64,000 nt of DNA from Annona cherimola (taxonomy: Eukaryota > Streptophyta > Magnoliopsida > Magnoliales > Annonaceae). The stretch spans positions 34,442,133 through 34,506,132 of the forward strand of contig CM059975.1 of NCBI GenBank assembly GCA_030490835.1, written 5' to 3'. Position numbers and translations under genes: made by a program. Of this stretch, positions 47,041 to 58,933 are shown one piece after another; within the stretch, counting starts at the first letter, position 1, and each line of letters begins with the position of its first letter. The notes beneath the pieces were generated by a model. It saw only the letters and a program-made list of their open reading frames with translations. It was not told the DNA's origin and made no database searches.

Positions 47041-47568
47041 CATGTATTTGTAAAGTCGTAGAAAAACTTCTACACATTTTATCATTATTTTAATAAAATT
47101 ATCAACTTTTTATGGACTACGGTATTCAACTCTTTTAATTGAGGGTTTTCTCGTTAAAGATATAAAATCAGAGTGTGAAATATAACGCAAAATACTTTGT
47201 GATATATTTTTGGACTCGGTTAAAAGAATTAAATGCTTAAAAATTATTGGGAGAATTAATTAAGCTTTTATTTTCTAAAACCACCTACACAAATGAGATG
47301 ACTTGGAAATTGAGGCCGAAACAGGTATGAGTCAGGGTTTAAAATGCAAAGAAACTAAAATTTACAAGTTTAAAACAAATGCTAAACTTTAGGGTCTAAA
47401 ATGCAAATAAGCAAAGTTAGAAGATTTAACATGCAAAAAATCTAGTGGTATTAATATATGAAGTAAATGCACTTGGGCCCATGTAGAAATGAAGAAAAAA
47501 TTTAAAAATATAAATAAAACGACACCCCGCATGGCGACATCATATGTGTATATTTCTTAAAAAAATAT
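47041..47568. other. AT-rich spacer, no gene
   Basis: No supported features. A phrase of aaNtgcaaaNaaNcNaaa type recurs around 47340-47440. Confidence 0.4.
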
Positions 47569-47985
47569 CTGAAAATTCCTGATTGATGGATTGAAAATCC
47601 ACAGCAGGATATTATGCCCTTATCATGTGATGCAGGCATGGTAGGTGAGTTGTGATTTTATATATTGTATGTACTCAGTTCAGTATATCTAGGTGTAAAT
47701 ATTTATTTTTAGAATTTTTTTGAAAATGTTTTACACAACTATGAATCTAAGTGTACTTATTGCATATCGATTTTTACTATTTTTGGATTTTTTTGGATTT
47801 TTTAAAATCAGTGACATTTTCATAATTTTGTTTGCTATTTTAAAAAATTAAAAAATATTGTCTAAAAATCTCGAAATGTGATAAAAATTAATACATATAT
47901 TAAATATAATTAAATTAACAGTAGCTTAACAAAATTTTCAAAAAAAAAATTAAAAAATGGAATTGAAAGAAATGACTTGCTAACC
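47569..47985. repeat. Duplicated segment X
   Basis: Matches 51583-52077. Starts ctgaaaattcctg, contains a palindromic MITE-like middle (gaatctaagtgtactta...) and abuts segment Y. Similarity to its partner is clearly lower than that of segment Z. Confidence 0.65.
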
Positions 47986-48382
47986 TCAGCAGTCAGCTGG
48001 CTGCAGTTTCAACCTATCGTGGATCACGTTGTCCCTCTTTGCTCTTTTCCAAGCGCGCGCTCTCGCTCACTTGCTCGCAAAAACATCCAAAACTGTCCAC
48101 TCCAATGGGAGTCAACTGAAACCTTTACTACAGCTAGTGGCCGGGCTGCGCATTCCACCAATCCAAGGCATACACGGCGACGCCGTAGTGGATATTTGAG
48201 AAAGCGCATTCCCGTTTTGCCTGTCTTTGTTCACACCCATGACACATGTATACCGTACATTGTCGGAGCGTGAGACGCATCATGAATCTCATTATCACCT
48301 TTTATTTTAAAAATATATCATTTCTGCACGGGTACAGACTTCGTTACGCCCCGCTACAGGTACGCACCTCCCGCGTGGGTGT
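47986..48382. repeat. Duplicated segment Y, with both empty sites
   Basis: A CpG-rich segment matching 53492-54294 once the later insertion is removed. It contains the unoccupied target gtcagctg (47992-47999) of the hAT element in the other copy, and the unoccupied target near tctttgttcacaccc (about 48224) of the Mutator-type MITE. A 60-codon frame around tacacggcgacgccgtagtg is conserved in both copies but has no recognisable similarity. Confidence 0.8.
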
Positions 48383-49280
48383 TGTAATGGAATTAAGAAA
48401 TATTAACCCGAATTCTTTCATTTTCTTGTCCTAGATTCCTTTCTTTCATTTATTTGTCACGTAAAACAGGCAAGAGGGTGAGCCCGACGAGCAGGGGCTT
48501 ACCAGATGCATTGATGGAAGGACATATTGAAGAGAATGCATGCTGAGATTGTGTGATGAAAATGAATGATCATTATTTATGTTGCTAACAACATGTTTTG
48601 TAGGGTGACCATGCCTTGACATTATAGTTTTAATGAAGATGATTTTGGCTTCAATAAGCCACTTGTATAATTTTTTTTTTTTTTTTGGAAGAGTTAAGCC
48701 ACTTGTATACTTGAAGCAACTTGTAAACATGGAAGATTGTTTAGACTAGAAAATTGTATGAATTCTTGCTAAATGGGTAGTTTAAATTTTGATTTTGACA
48801 GTAAGCATGGCTATACAAAAATATTATCGTGTAAACATATCTTATGAATTTTATGTTAATAATTTGTTTTTATAAGGAAAGCAGAGTTGGAAACTAAAAT
48901 AAGTTTCGTAACTATGAAAAATGTCCACATTTTTCATAAAAATTATCACATATTTTAAGTGTTGTCCAAATGCTATACAAATACTACAAAAACAAAATGG
49001 TTGAAGTTTCCATTAAAGGTCAACTATTTTACGTGGAAATGTACGTAGATGATTTTCTAAAGAAATTTACTATTTTTTTATAATCGAGGTTGCCTAAGTC
49101 TTGTGTTTTTGTGATTTGTCACTTAACTTTGTCATGCAGGTGCTATATTTGGCAAAGACATAAGGTTATAAATAATATGATCGTCTAGCACAATGGGTGT
49201 AACTTTTTATTTGAATATTTAAACTTGAATTGATTTGTAAATCATTTAAAATTGAAAATCATGAGAAGAGAACTTTGATA
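48383..49280. repeat. Duplicated segment Z
   Basis: About 900 bp almost identical to 50675-51572 (tgtaatggaatNaagaaat to agaagagNactttgat), differing at a few percent of sites and in the length of a poly(T) run. Non-coding as far as I can see. Confidence 0.88.
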
Positions 49281-49442
49281 TAAGAATCTTGAAAAATTAC
49301 TTGTAGAAAGATTTGTTAATTCATAAAAATTAATATTTGACGAAGTGCAACTACAGCAGCAAAGACGACCACAGGTACCGGGGACATATTTGGCGGTTTC
49401 GTAAGATTTGACAGATGGGCCCCTCACGTTTTAAACGGCGAC
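49281..49442. other. Spacer in the broken duplication
   Basis: Short unclassified stretch containing the CpG-bearing phrase gcaaagacgaccacaggtac. Confidence 0.35.
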
Positions 49443-49719
49443 ATGGGGGATGTTTGGAAATGTAAAAGTTGTGGAAAATGTGGTATTTGGTGGGAGTAGA
49501 AAATGAAATATTTTGAAAATGGAGTGATTGATATGAAATGATAGGGGTAAAGGTGGAATAAATAGGTTTGTTGAAAGGTAGTTGATAGGGAAAATGATTA
49601 GAATATAGGGGTAAAAGTGAAAAAATATGATGATTGATTGATTAATGAGGTGCCTTGAAATCCGTACTGCCACTATTTTCCTCCCACATTTTCCACCCCT
49701 TGTTCCTAAACGTCCCCAT
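49443..49719. repeat. A-rich MITE with clear inverted ends
   Basis: Ends GGGGATGTTTGGAAA and TTCCTAAACGTCCCC pair well, as do the inner gtggaaaatgtgg and ccacattttccac. It has the gNtgaaagNtagttgatagg and aatgattagaatataggggt phrases of the family. Flanking atg on both sides could be a 3-bp duplication, as in PIF/Harbinger-type MITEs. Confidence 0.7.
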
Positions 49720-49967
49720 GGCCTCAAGAGTGGAAAAACACCAATCTCTTCAGTTTTCTCGATCGAAGAGTAGTAAAAAGAAAAGGATTGACCACTAAAA
49801 AAAAAAAAGCCAAGGATTGCCTTGTCAAAGCATGAGCTTGTTAAGTCCACGTGATGAAGGCGGCCATATCTTCTTTTTTTTTATCATTGGCTGAAGGCGG
49901 CCATATCTTGATTCTTGACGGCTGTGCTATTCCCACGGGCTTCAATGGTAACCATTCGAAAAATATG

Positions 49968-49969
<2 letters not shown>

Positions 49970-50008
<39 letters not shown>
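49970..50008. repeat. (AC)n microsatellite
   Basis: About 19 perfect AC dinucleotides. Confidence 0.97.
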
Positions 50009-50009
<1 letters not shown>

Positions 50010-50674
50010 ATATTTTGTCTTCAAAATCGTGCTGCCTACAGCCAATCCGCAACTAGCTTACCTCCCAAAAAATCATGCATTAAGTGCAAGAGGTCTGGAT
50101 TAAAGAGTTTATTTTTTGTTAGCAATATTTAGAAATGGAATATGTACTTGGTCTTTTTAGACTGGCCTTTATAACATGAATAACATTTCAGATTATGAAA
50201 ATTTAAATGTAATAAAAAAACATATATCTTTGCTTTCAATAAAAAAACATATATCTTTAACATTCTTGTATTGTAATTTTTAATTAACACTATTTAATTT
50301 TTATGATTTTCATTGTCACTGATTAAAATTATATTTTAAATAATATGTATGTTGAGATTTTTGAAGTAAAAATAAAAATTTTGAGGATAATTACTGCTGA
50401 ATTAACTTCTAGTAGATTTTTACCAATGAAAATTGCATATGTTGTGAAGTATAGTTGATTGATATGCATTTCGAGTTGAATGCTCCTAAATTGTTTGAAT
50501 ATGAGTATCATTTGTTAATGTCATAGATGTGTGGACGAATGATCTCATGAGAGCTCAAATCTTTTGGGCGTGAATGGTGTTTTTGAGCATGCTGATAGGT
50601 ACGTGTAAATGTAATATGGCCAAAGGCAGTTAGGTATGGGACCGAACAGGGATATAAAAGAGGAATCGGTACTG
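50009..50674. other. Spacer with a dispersed repeat
   Basis: AT-rich. Positions 50425-50580 match 58412-58545 at high similarity (ttgattgatatgcatttcga, gaatatgagtatcatttg, gagagctcaaatc, gggcgtNaatg). No gene is visible. Confidence 0.6.
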
Positions 50675-51572
50675 TGTAATGGAATCAAGAAATATTAACC
50701 CGAATTCTTTCATTTTCTTGTCCTAGATTCCTTTCTTTCATTTCTTTGTCACGTAAAACAGGCAAGAGGGTGAGCCCGACGAGCAGGGGCTTACCAGATG
50801 CATTGATGGAAGGACAAATTGAAGAGAACGCATGCTGAGATTGTGTGATGAAAATGAATGATCATTATTTATGTTGCTAACAACATGGTTTGTAGGGTGA
50901 CCATGCCTTGACAAGACATTATAGTTTTAATGAAGATGATTTTGGCTTCAAGAAGCCACTTGTATAATTTTTTTTTTTTGGAAGAGTTAAGCCACTTGTA
51001 TACTTGAAGCAACTTGTAAACATGAAAGATTGTTTAGACTAGAAAATTGTATGAATTCTTGCTAAATGGGTAGTTTAAATTTTGATTTTGATAGTAAGCG
51101 TGGCTATACAAAAATATTACCTTGTAAACATATCTTATGAATTTTATGTTAATAATTTTTTTTTATAAGGAAAGCAGAGTTGGAAACTAAAATAAGTTTC
51201 GTAACTATGAAAAACGTCCACATTTTCCATAAAAATTATCACATATTTCAAGTGTTGTCTAAATGCTATACAAATACTACAAAAACAAAACGTTCGAAGT
51301 TTCCATTAAAGGTCAACTATTTTACGTGGAAATGTACGTAGCCGATTTTCTAAAGAAATTTACTATTTTGTTATAATCAAGGTTGCCTAAGTCTTGTGTT
51401 TTTGTGATTTATCACTCAACTTTGTCGTGCAGGAGCTATGTTTGGTAAAGACATAATGTTATAAATAATATGATCATCTAGCACAATGGGTGTAACTTTT
51501 TATTTGAATCTTTAAACTCGAATTGATTGGTAAATCATTTAAAATTGAAAATCATGAGAAGAGCACTTTGAT
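50675..51572. repeat. Duplicated segment Z'
   Basis: Second copy of 48383-49280. Here it is followed directly by X', whereas Z is followed by unrelated DNA. Confidence 0.88.
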
Positions 51573-51582
51573 TTCAGTTGAT

Positions 51583-52077
51583 CTGAAAATTCCTGGTTGG
51601 TGGATTGAAATTTGCAGTTGATCTTGGTTCCCTCATCATGTGATTTAGGTGTAGTAAGTGGGTTATGATTTCATGAACCGGGTGCACTTAGCTTTGGTGT
51701 ACTCGAGTGCAAATACTTATTATTAATTTTTTTGAAAATTTTTAACACAACTATTAATATAAATATATGTAACATATGTATCAATTCTTACAATTTTTTG
51801 ATATTTTTAAATATTTTTGGATTTTTTAAAAGTAGTGGCATTTTCACAATTTTAAATTACTAAAGCGCTACTAATTTGAAAAAAATTCAAAAATTTTCAA
51901 AAATAATAAAAATTAATATTTATATTAAATACACTTAGATTAATAGTTGTGTAAAAATAATTTTAAAAATTGAAAATTTCATGTCGGCGGATGGAAAATC
52001 CGTAGTTGGTTTTTATCGTCTCATCATGCGATTCCCGCATGGTAGGTGAGTTGTTCACGGGTATAGAAACCCCAGCA
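51583..52077. repeat. Duplicated segment X'
   Basis: Diverged copy of 47569-47985. Two imperfect direct repeats, each with a tcatcatgNgatt phrase and a gtaNgtgNgtt phrase, sit at its two ends (51590-51670 and 51985-52055), around a palindromic AT-rich middle containing atNaaatacacttagattaa. Confidence 0.6.
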
Positions 52078-52085
52078 GTCAGCTA

Positions 52086-53491
52086 TAGGGGTGCAACTTG
52101 GTACCGGGTCGGTCCGAACCCGCCCGACCCGACCCGGTATCAAAACCAAAAATGGGTTTTATTTTTAAGATTTTTTTCAAAATAGACCCGGTTTCAACCC
52201 GACCCGTAGAAACCCGAAACCAAAACCGGGTTCGCACCACCCCGGTACCAAAACCCGACCCGGTCCGAACCCGGTGTAGTTTATATAAATTTTTCATCAA
52301 TTATACATGCTTTTTTGTAATATTAATATATATATACATGTTTTAGACATTACTAACTCTAATTCAGATAAATCACCTCTTTTTTCATTATCAAAGCATA
52401 CTTGAGGTAACTTAATTTCTAGGATGATTTTTTATAATTATTATCTTTTTATTGTTAACAGTTGCATGTATTTTTTCGTCTCGGTTGATGCATATTATTT
52501 TCAAATATGTAAATCGAGGAGGAAGAACTTGGCATTAGAAATGTAGATGAAAATCAATGGAGAATTTACTTGGAAGTCTTCGAATAGTTTTTTAGTTTTT
52601 TTGGAAACTTTGGAGACATGAACTCATTTGAAATTTGAATTTGTTTAAAAGTAGATATAAACTTATTTAAACTTGAGATTTGTTTATATTGTCATTTTAA
52701 ATTTGGATTGCACTTAAATTAGATTGGAATGTTGAACCATTATGCTTAATGTATTTAGATTTAGTTACTTTGAATAACTGTTATGTGGATTATGTTTGAA
52801 TTTGAGTCGACATGATAAATCTATTTCATATTATGTTTTCTATTAGTATGAGAAATCTGTTAGTTTGAATTTCAGATTGTAGTATAAATTTGATTCATAT
52901 TTTAAGTTTATTGGTATGACAAGTGGTCAATTTTTACTTTAGCAATTTGTATGATAAATATTCAATTTGAATTCAATTTCAGCAATTTGTACGATAATGT
53001 TTAGTTTCAACTACAAAGTTGGTATGATATGTTCATTTTCTATTTGGTATACTTGAGTTATTTCCATTAGCTATTAAATAGAAATGATCAACTAGTCATA
53101 AAACTAACTAATTTGTCATTTATTTGTGTCTATAGGGTGCTGAAAAATTGCTTGCAGAGTTCATTCAAAGAATATTGCAGAATTCAGCATGATGTTGCAG
53201 AATTCTTTGAAAGTATCTTGTAGAATTCAGCGTGATGCTTGACTTCATAAACACATGTATGTATATTTCAGTAATTTTCTTTTAGATTACAACTGAATTT
53301 GGAAAAAAATAGTTTATTGGTAACCCGAATTCTAACCCGAAACCAAACCAAAACCAATGCGAACCCGACCCGAACCCGGTCCGAACCCGAATTACATTCT
53401 TAGGATTTGGGTTTGGGTTTACTCCAACCCGGTTGGCTTAGGGTTTGGGTTCACTTAAACCCGGTATAACTCGACCCGAGTTGCACCCCTA
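52086..53491. mobile_element. Non-autonomous hAT element, copy 3
   Basis: 1406 bp with ends TAGGGGTGCAACT and AGTTGCACCCCTA. Target duplications are gtcagcta (52078-52085) and gtcagctg (53492-53499), one mismatch in eight. The paralogous segment Y at 47992 shows the unoccupied gtcagctg, so both borders are certain. It is closely similar to copy 2 at 12000. Subterminal CCCGAACCC-type repeats occur at both ends, and there is no transposase. Confidence 0.93.
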
Positions 53492-54294
53492 GTCAGCTGG
53501 CTGCAGTTTCAACCTATGGTAGATCACGTGGTCCTTCTTTGCTCTTTCCCAAGCGCGCGCTCTCGCTCACTTGCTCGCGGAAACATCCAAAAACTGTCCA
53601 CTCAAAAGGGAGTCAACTGAAACCTTATACTATAGCTAGTGGCCAGGCTGCGCATTCCACCAATCGAACGGATCCACGGCGACGCCGTAGTGGATATTTG
53701 AGAAAGCGCATTCCCGTTTTGCCTTTCTTGTTCGAGGAGTGATTCTATTAGCCCGGGCTAAGTAAATGGCCCACTTAGCCCACCTCAAAAAACCTATTTA
53801 AAACAACTTTTTTTTACTTTTTTTTTCATGTACTTGTTTATCTAAGTGTATTTAACATATAGACCAAGTTTTACCATTTTTGAATATGTTTATCTATTTT
53901 TTTGAGATTTTCAAACATCTATGTGTATATATGTATTTAAAATACCCTTATTTTCAAAAATCTAAAAAAAATATATGCACATTTCCAAAAATGGTAAAAC
54001 TTGGTCTATATGTTAAATACACTTAGATAAACAAGTGTATGAAGAAAAAAATAAAAAAAAGTTGTTTTAAATAGGTTTTTTGAGGTGGGCTAAGTGGACC
54101 ATTTACTTAGCCCGGGCTAATAGAATCACTCCTCTTCTTGTTCACACCCATGAAACACGTATACGGTACGTTGTGGGATCGTGAGACGCATCATGAATCT
54201 CTTTATCACCTTTTATTTTAAAAATATATCATTTGTGCACGGGTTCACATTTTGTTAGGCTCCGAAAAAGGTGCACACCTCCCGCGTGGGTGTT
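53492..54294. repeat. Duplicated segment Y' (interrupted)
   Basis: Copy of 47986-48382 with a 401-bp palindromic MITE inserted at 53734. It shares the CpG-rich phrases ccaagcgcgcgctctcgctc, cggcgacgccgtagtgg and cacctcccgcgtgggtgtt. After 54294 the two copies diverge abruptly. Confidence 0.85.
53734..54134. mobile_element. Palindromic Mutator-type MITE, 401 bp
   Basis: Nearly perfect inverted arms of about 150 bp start GAGGAGTGATTCTATTAG and contain AGCCCGGGCTAAG. An exact 9-bp duplication ttcttgttc flanks it (53725-53733 and 54135-54143), the size typical of Mutator-like elements. The uninterrupted site is seen at about 48224. A transcript would fold into one long hairpin. No coding capacity. 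Confidence 0.92.
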
Positions 54295-54834
54295 CTTTTT
54301 TTATTTTTATTTTTATGACCTAGACTGATCCGGCACTAAAAAAAAAAGTTGATTTAAAAATTTTGAAATAAGCGCTTAATACCTGTTCTTATTGGGTATA
54401 ATCTGAATTAGAGTGGATTAGTATAGAGTTCAGGAAAACCCCACCCGTACTAAAAACCCTGCTTAATCCAGCAAACCTGCGGTGCCCGGCACTCTAATTT
54501 GTCCTGAAGCTCTCGCCCCATTCACCTACTAATCTGCACCGCTTATTTATCTATGATACTTGGGTTTAAATTTCACCCCGACGTAGCTTATTTTATTTTT
54601 CAGCTCAATTTCTTTTAAAAATGGGAGCTACGTGAATTTTTCCGAAGAACCTCACTTTCGTGGTTATTGTCCATGCTTGTCCAAATTCATGTACGAATTA
54701 GAATATGACGGTCTAACAATCGATATATCATAATTCCTAACATAATGATAATAACAATGTTACGTAATCTTTATTGGTTTTTTATTGATTTTTATTAGGG
54801 TTTTGTTAATGGAATCACTTTTTTATTTTTCCGT
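54295..54834. other. Intergenic, no gene
   Basis: Unclassified DNA with a moderate-G+C patch at 54400-54560 and no recognised frame. Confidence 0.4.
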
Positions 54835-55108
54835 GCGACTAGGAAATAATGAAACTTTTGATAAAAAAAAATTTGTGTAAAACTTTTTAAAATGAAAGTA
54901 AATGATGTAATAAGATAGGGTAATGATAAGAAGTAAAAAGAATAAAGCTAAAATAGATAAGTTAATTATATGGATAGTTGTGTAGAAATGATTAAAAAGT
55001 AGGATAATTGTATAAAAAAAGTGAAAAATAATTAAAAATAGAATAATTGTAGAGAGTGAAAAGTTTTAGTTTGAAATGTTTTTATTGTTAGCAAACACTC
55101 CCTAAATC
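54835..55108. repeat. A-rich MITE, related copy
   Basis: Phrases taagatagggtaatgataag, gctaaaatagataagttaat, gtgtagaaatgattaaaaag and gttagcaaacactccctaa match the family. The right end resembles that of 42330-42605 in reverse. Confidence 0.65.
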
Positions 55109-56209
55109 TAAAATATTTTTAATATAAACTAATATATAAATTACTATGAGGCAAAAAATCACTTTAATTAGAAACTTATATATTCTAAATATTTAATATA
55201 TTTGAGAGTTAATACCTAACTGTTAAAATTTGTGTTTTCGAAACATGTGCGAAACACGTGATTTAATCCATATAAAATATGCGATTTTAGAATTATGATT
55301 AAATACATACTAATTTTTATATATTCTAAATAATTTAGATCTTAAAATGTCATTTTAGAAAGTACAAAAAGTATACTGGTTTATAAGATCTCACGTATTA
55401 TATCCAAGCCTACGAGATTTCATTATATTATATTTAAAAATTTTTAAATTACAAAACTACAATGATCCATATTGGTTATACAAATTAAATTGTAAGAATT
55501 AAGGTATTGTTGTTTAAATTATTTTTTTGCGTTTGTTTGATTCAATAGATTTACGTATTTTACTTTTACTATTTCATTAATTCATTCAAGGATAATAATC
55601 TTTTGCAACCTTTCCCCACATACTTGCTTTCGTTTAATAATGTTGTTTTTTACCTTGTATACTTGCAAATTTTACTCATAATTTCACTTGTACTCTTTAG
55701 AAAATGTCTTTTACACCTACAAATTTTCATCATAATTCTACATAATACTTAGTCATTAGGAATCCATTAAAGAGGCCATTAACCTGCTGTGAAATGATGA
55801 ATATACCCATTTCTAAATATGATTTTATACCTAAAAATTCATATTATAATAAATTTTTAGTAATTCTATAACTATAAAATAATATATTATTTGAATTTTA
55901 ATAATTAATTTTGAGCAAAGCAACTTCAAATTATACTAAGATTTGCTCATATTTGTCATTTTACAGGAAGACTAACGACTCATTTAACCAATTCTTAATG
56001 ACATGAGTATATTTGGAATTAGAATGAAAATTTGTATGTATATGAGACATTTTTTAAAAATGTTCCTACTTTATATAATCATTTAACCACATACTAAAAT
56101 ACTACAAGGTTTGATACTAAAAAAGATTTTAAAATTGATATTTACTATTAAGCTATTTTATTGAATTAATTATACATTTTTAAATACCGTTATGTTTAAA
56201 AATATACAC
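55109..56209. other. AT-rich intergenic, no gene
   Basis: Low-complexity AT-rich DNA. Some phrases (ataaatgat-like and attgatatttactatt) hint at worn MITE interiors, but no borders are supported. Confidence 0.35.
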
Positions 56210-56352
56210 ATATCCAAAAATAATAAAACTTAATTTATATGTTAAATATATCTATATTAACAAGTTTATGGGGAAAAAAGTAAAAAAAAAAAATTTAAAA
56301 TAGGTTTTTTGAGGTAGGTTAAGCAAGCAATTTCTTAGCTCGGACTAATAGG
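56210..56352. repeat. Worn right arm of the palindromic Mutator-type MITE
   Basis: The order ccaaaaataataaaacttaa, tatgttaaatatatctatat, aaaataggttttttgaggta and cttagctcggactaatag parallels the right arm of 53734-54134. The left arm is absent. A perfect (AT)n run of about 12 units follows at 56375-56398. Confidence 0.7.
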
Positions 56353-56814
56353 TTCATTTATCAATAATATTTATACATATATATATATATATATATATCA
56401 GAAGATAAATTTGCATAATCCAAGAGAACTTCATGACTTGCGTGATTTTAAATTGTATTTGGAAATTATTGTTGGGTAGAAGTGTCAAATTATACTTGAA
56501 GATTTCAATGCCGATTACTCAGAAAGAATCAAGTATAATGATCCACACTCAAACACAAAGTCATAATTCAACAACAAAGAACAAGTAAGGACGTCTAGTG
56601 ATTGGCTAAACTACAAACTCACTAACACCCTTTAAGCATGCGAGACTATGATTTCATTAGTTCATTCAATGACTAAGTTACACTAGTATATTTTGTTCAA
56701 TTATATTCTTAATTGGAATAAAGTTATAAGTGCCTTATAAAATACCAATACATTAGATTCAATTTTTTTTCAGTTTGATCTCAATATATACTAAGAAATT
56801 TTTTTCGAAAAAAT

Positions 56815-57110
56815 GTTGGATTTTTTAAATACACATATATAATAATTATATATTATGTGCAATCATAAACAGTAACCTGAATTAAAAATATTTTATAAGT
56901 TTTCATTCATACACATGTATATAATAATATTATATATTATGTGCTATCATAAAGAGTAACCGAAATTAAAATTTTTTTATAAGGTTTAAATTAAATGAAC
57001 CTAAATCTTATCATATAGTATGAGATACTTCATATAGTATGAGATACTTCTCCGTTCTCTAAGGATGCTAAAGTATATATAATGTAAAAGTATGCTCACT
57101 GAAGGCCAGA
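56815..57110 (+). repeat. Worn copia LTR fragment with internal duplication
   Basis: It begins tgttggattttttaaatac and continues with tatataataattatatat and gtgcaatcataaacagtaac, parallel to the LTR at 40503. The first about 90 bp are tandemly duplicated with changes (tatNataataNttatatatta twice). A 20-bp phrase atagtatgagatacttc is also doubled near 57020. Confidence 0.5.
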
Positions 57111-57774
57111 GTTCCTCCTTTCAATTTTCTAGAAGGCTAGGCATATGAGCAAGCGAATTGCGTAAACTGGAATATAGGGACCACGAAAATAGCAAATTGT
57201 GTAGCCTTCCATAACTAGCAGGACGATGGGCGTGCTGCCTAGTGATTTACACGCCTATGGCGTGCGTTTTGTTTTCGTCTTGCTCGTGTTGCTTGTGCAT
57301 TTCGGACGTGATGTATTTGATTGTTTTGTTCCCATTCTCAAATTAAGCTTGGACTGAATTTTAATGAAAACACGGAAAAACAAAAGGATTTATCAAATAA
57401 TAAGGTAAATTGAGCTCATTTAAGTATTAAATATAGTGTTACTATACTTATCTACAGTAGGGTGCAACCTAAGTAAGGTTAAGCTCAGACCCAACCACTA
57501 ACCCAGGAAAAAGTATTATGGAGGCATATCTTTCCAACTCAATGTAAAAAAAATTACTAACAACCTTCTAGAATATTTTAATTAGTCCTACCTTAATATT
57601 TAATAAAATATAATATGATAATTGTTTTAACATTATTTTTAAAATTGTTGCACAAGAATCATTTTAACTACAAGCTTTGTGTCTGATATATTTTTAAAAT
57701 ATATAAAATCTTGTGTAACATGCAAGATTTAATTATTAGGTCCAATCATGTGTAATAATTGTTAACATAGGAAA
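57111..57774. other. Intergenic; isolated hAT-like end
   Basis: No gene. At about 57459 the sequence tagggtgcaacctaagtaag, followed by cagacccaaccactaaccc, resembles a hAT left end of the families above. No right end was found. Confidence 0.35.
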
Positions 57775-57985
57775 ATATTTTACAAGGGCTGGTCAAGAGT
57801 TTGACTCTCTCTTCTTCCATTTAGGTGGTGTGAGAGTTTTTTTGTTTCTTTCCTTCGGTAGAAGTATTCACGGTTTTTTCCTTGTGTGAGGTATTATTAA
57901 AATTTTTTCTCCATTATGTGATGGTTATAAATGTACTTGAATGTAATATGAGTTGTCATAATGTATATAAATACTCATTAACAAA
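57775..57985 (+). repeat. Diverged SINE-like fragment
   Basis: A box B-like ggtcaagagtttgactctc is followed by a 3' part ending gaatgtaatatgagttgtca and tgtatataaatactcattaa, in the same order as the 3' part of the SINE at 43381. The 5' half with box A is missing and no target duplication is visible. Confidence 0.5.
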
Positions 57986-58933
57986 TATTTGATTTACGGA
58001 ATTTATTAATATAAACTTTATAATGATGACATGGTAGACATGATGTTGGCTCATAATTGAGAAGCAAGCGTTTTATGAAAGAGAATATTGAGAATCAATT
58101 TTCTCAAGGTTGAATATAGTATTTCAAATGTGTTGCAGATTTTTGGAATTTGAATATGTTTAGTTAAGTATATTGGCAGGTGTTGCCATGAAGGCCATGG
58201 TGTTTGTGATAATTAAAACTATAATGTTTCAAATGTGCTGTAGATTTTGGAATTTGAATATAATTAATTAAGTATATTTGGAGGTTTCGTTGCTCAGGGC
58301 ATGAAGTTAATTTGTGATAATTAAAACTGTTGTGTCTTTAAAACTATGTATTTTTTTATGTAGATTGGAGTGGATTGAAATGGCACCGAACATTACAATT
58401 GAAAATCGCATTTGTTGTTTTGTTAGTTGATTGATATGCATTTCGAGTTGAATGCTCAAACATTGTTTGAATATGAGTATCATTTGTTAATGTCATAGAA
58501 GTGTGGATGAATGATCTCCCGAGAGCTCAAATCTGTTGGGCGTTAATGTCCTAAGGAATAAGTTTTATGCAGAAAATCAACTTCTCGAATTTTCAAATAC
58601 CCATTTACGTATAGACTATTTGGACCAATTGAATGATGTGCGTCTGTTGAGAAACATGGGTGTAGAGTAAATGAAGAAATATAGAGGTGGCAAAAACTAG
58701 TGAAGAGGAGAGTTAAGCTAAATGTAAATGCCAGAAGGAGATTGGATAGAGATTTACAGGCTTGGGGGCTGTTCTCCAACATGATAAAAGAAGATCCATA
58801 ACAGTTAAAGTGAAAGGCATTAACATGGTTCAGAAAATCAACCATATTGGATCTATATCAGGATATCAGGCCACTCCTCTTGCTATATGCACTTTACTCA
58901 GATTAGAATTAGGATTTTACACTATATCGGGCA
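57986..58933. other. Intergenic with tandem and dispersed repeats
   Basis: 58120-58335 is a tandem duplication of about 105 bp (tttcaaatgtgNtgNagattt, ggaatttgaatat, tgtgataattaaaactNt). 58412-58545 is the dispersed repeat shared with 50425-50580. A 100-codon minus-strand frame at 58543-58845 has no recognised similarity and is probably chance. Confidence 0.6.

Noticed and set aside
49851..50132. A protein with a (TH)n repeat
   Set aside because: It is only the translation of the (AC)n microsatellite.
58543..58845. 100-codon minus-strand frame with a hydrophobic middle
   Set aside because: No similarity recognised, no splice or promoter context, and it borders a MITE; chance is the simplest explanation.
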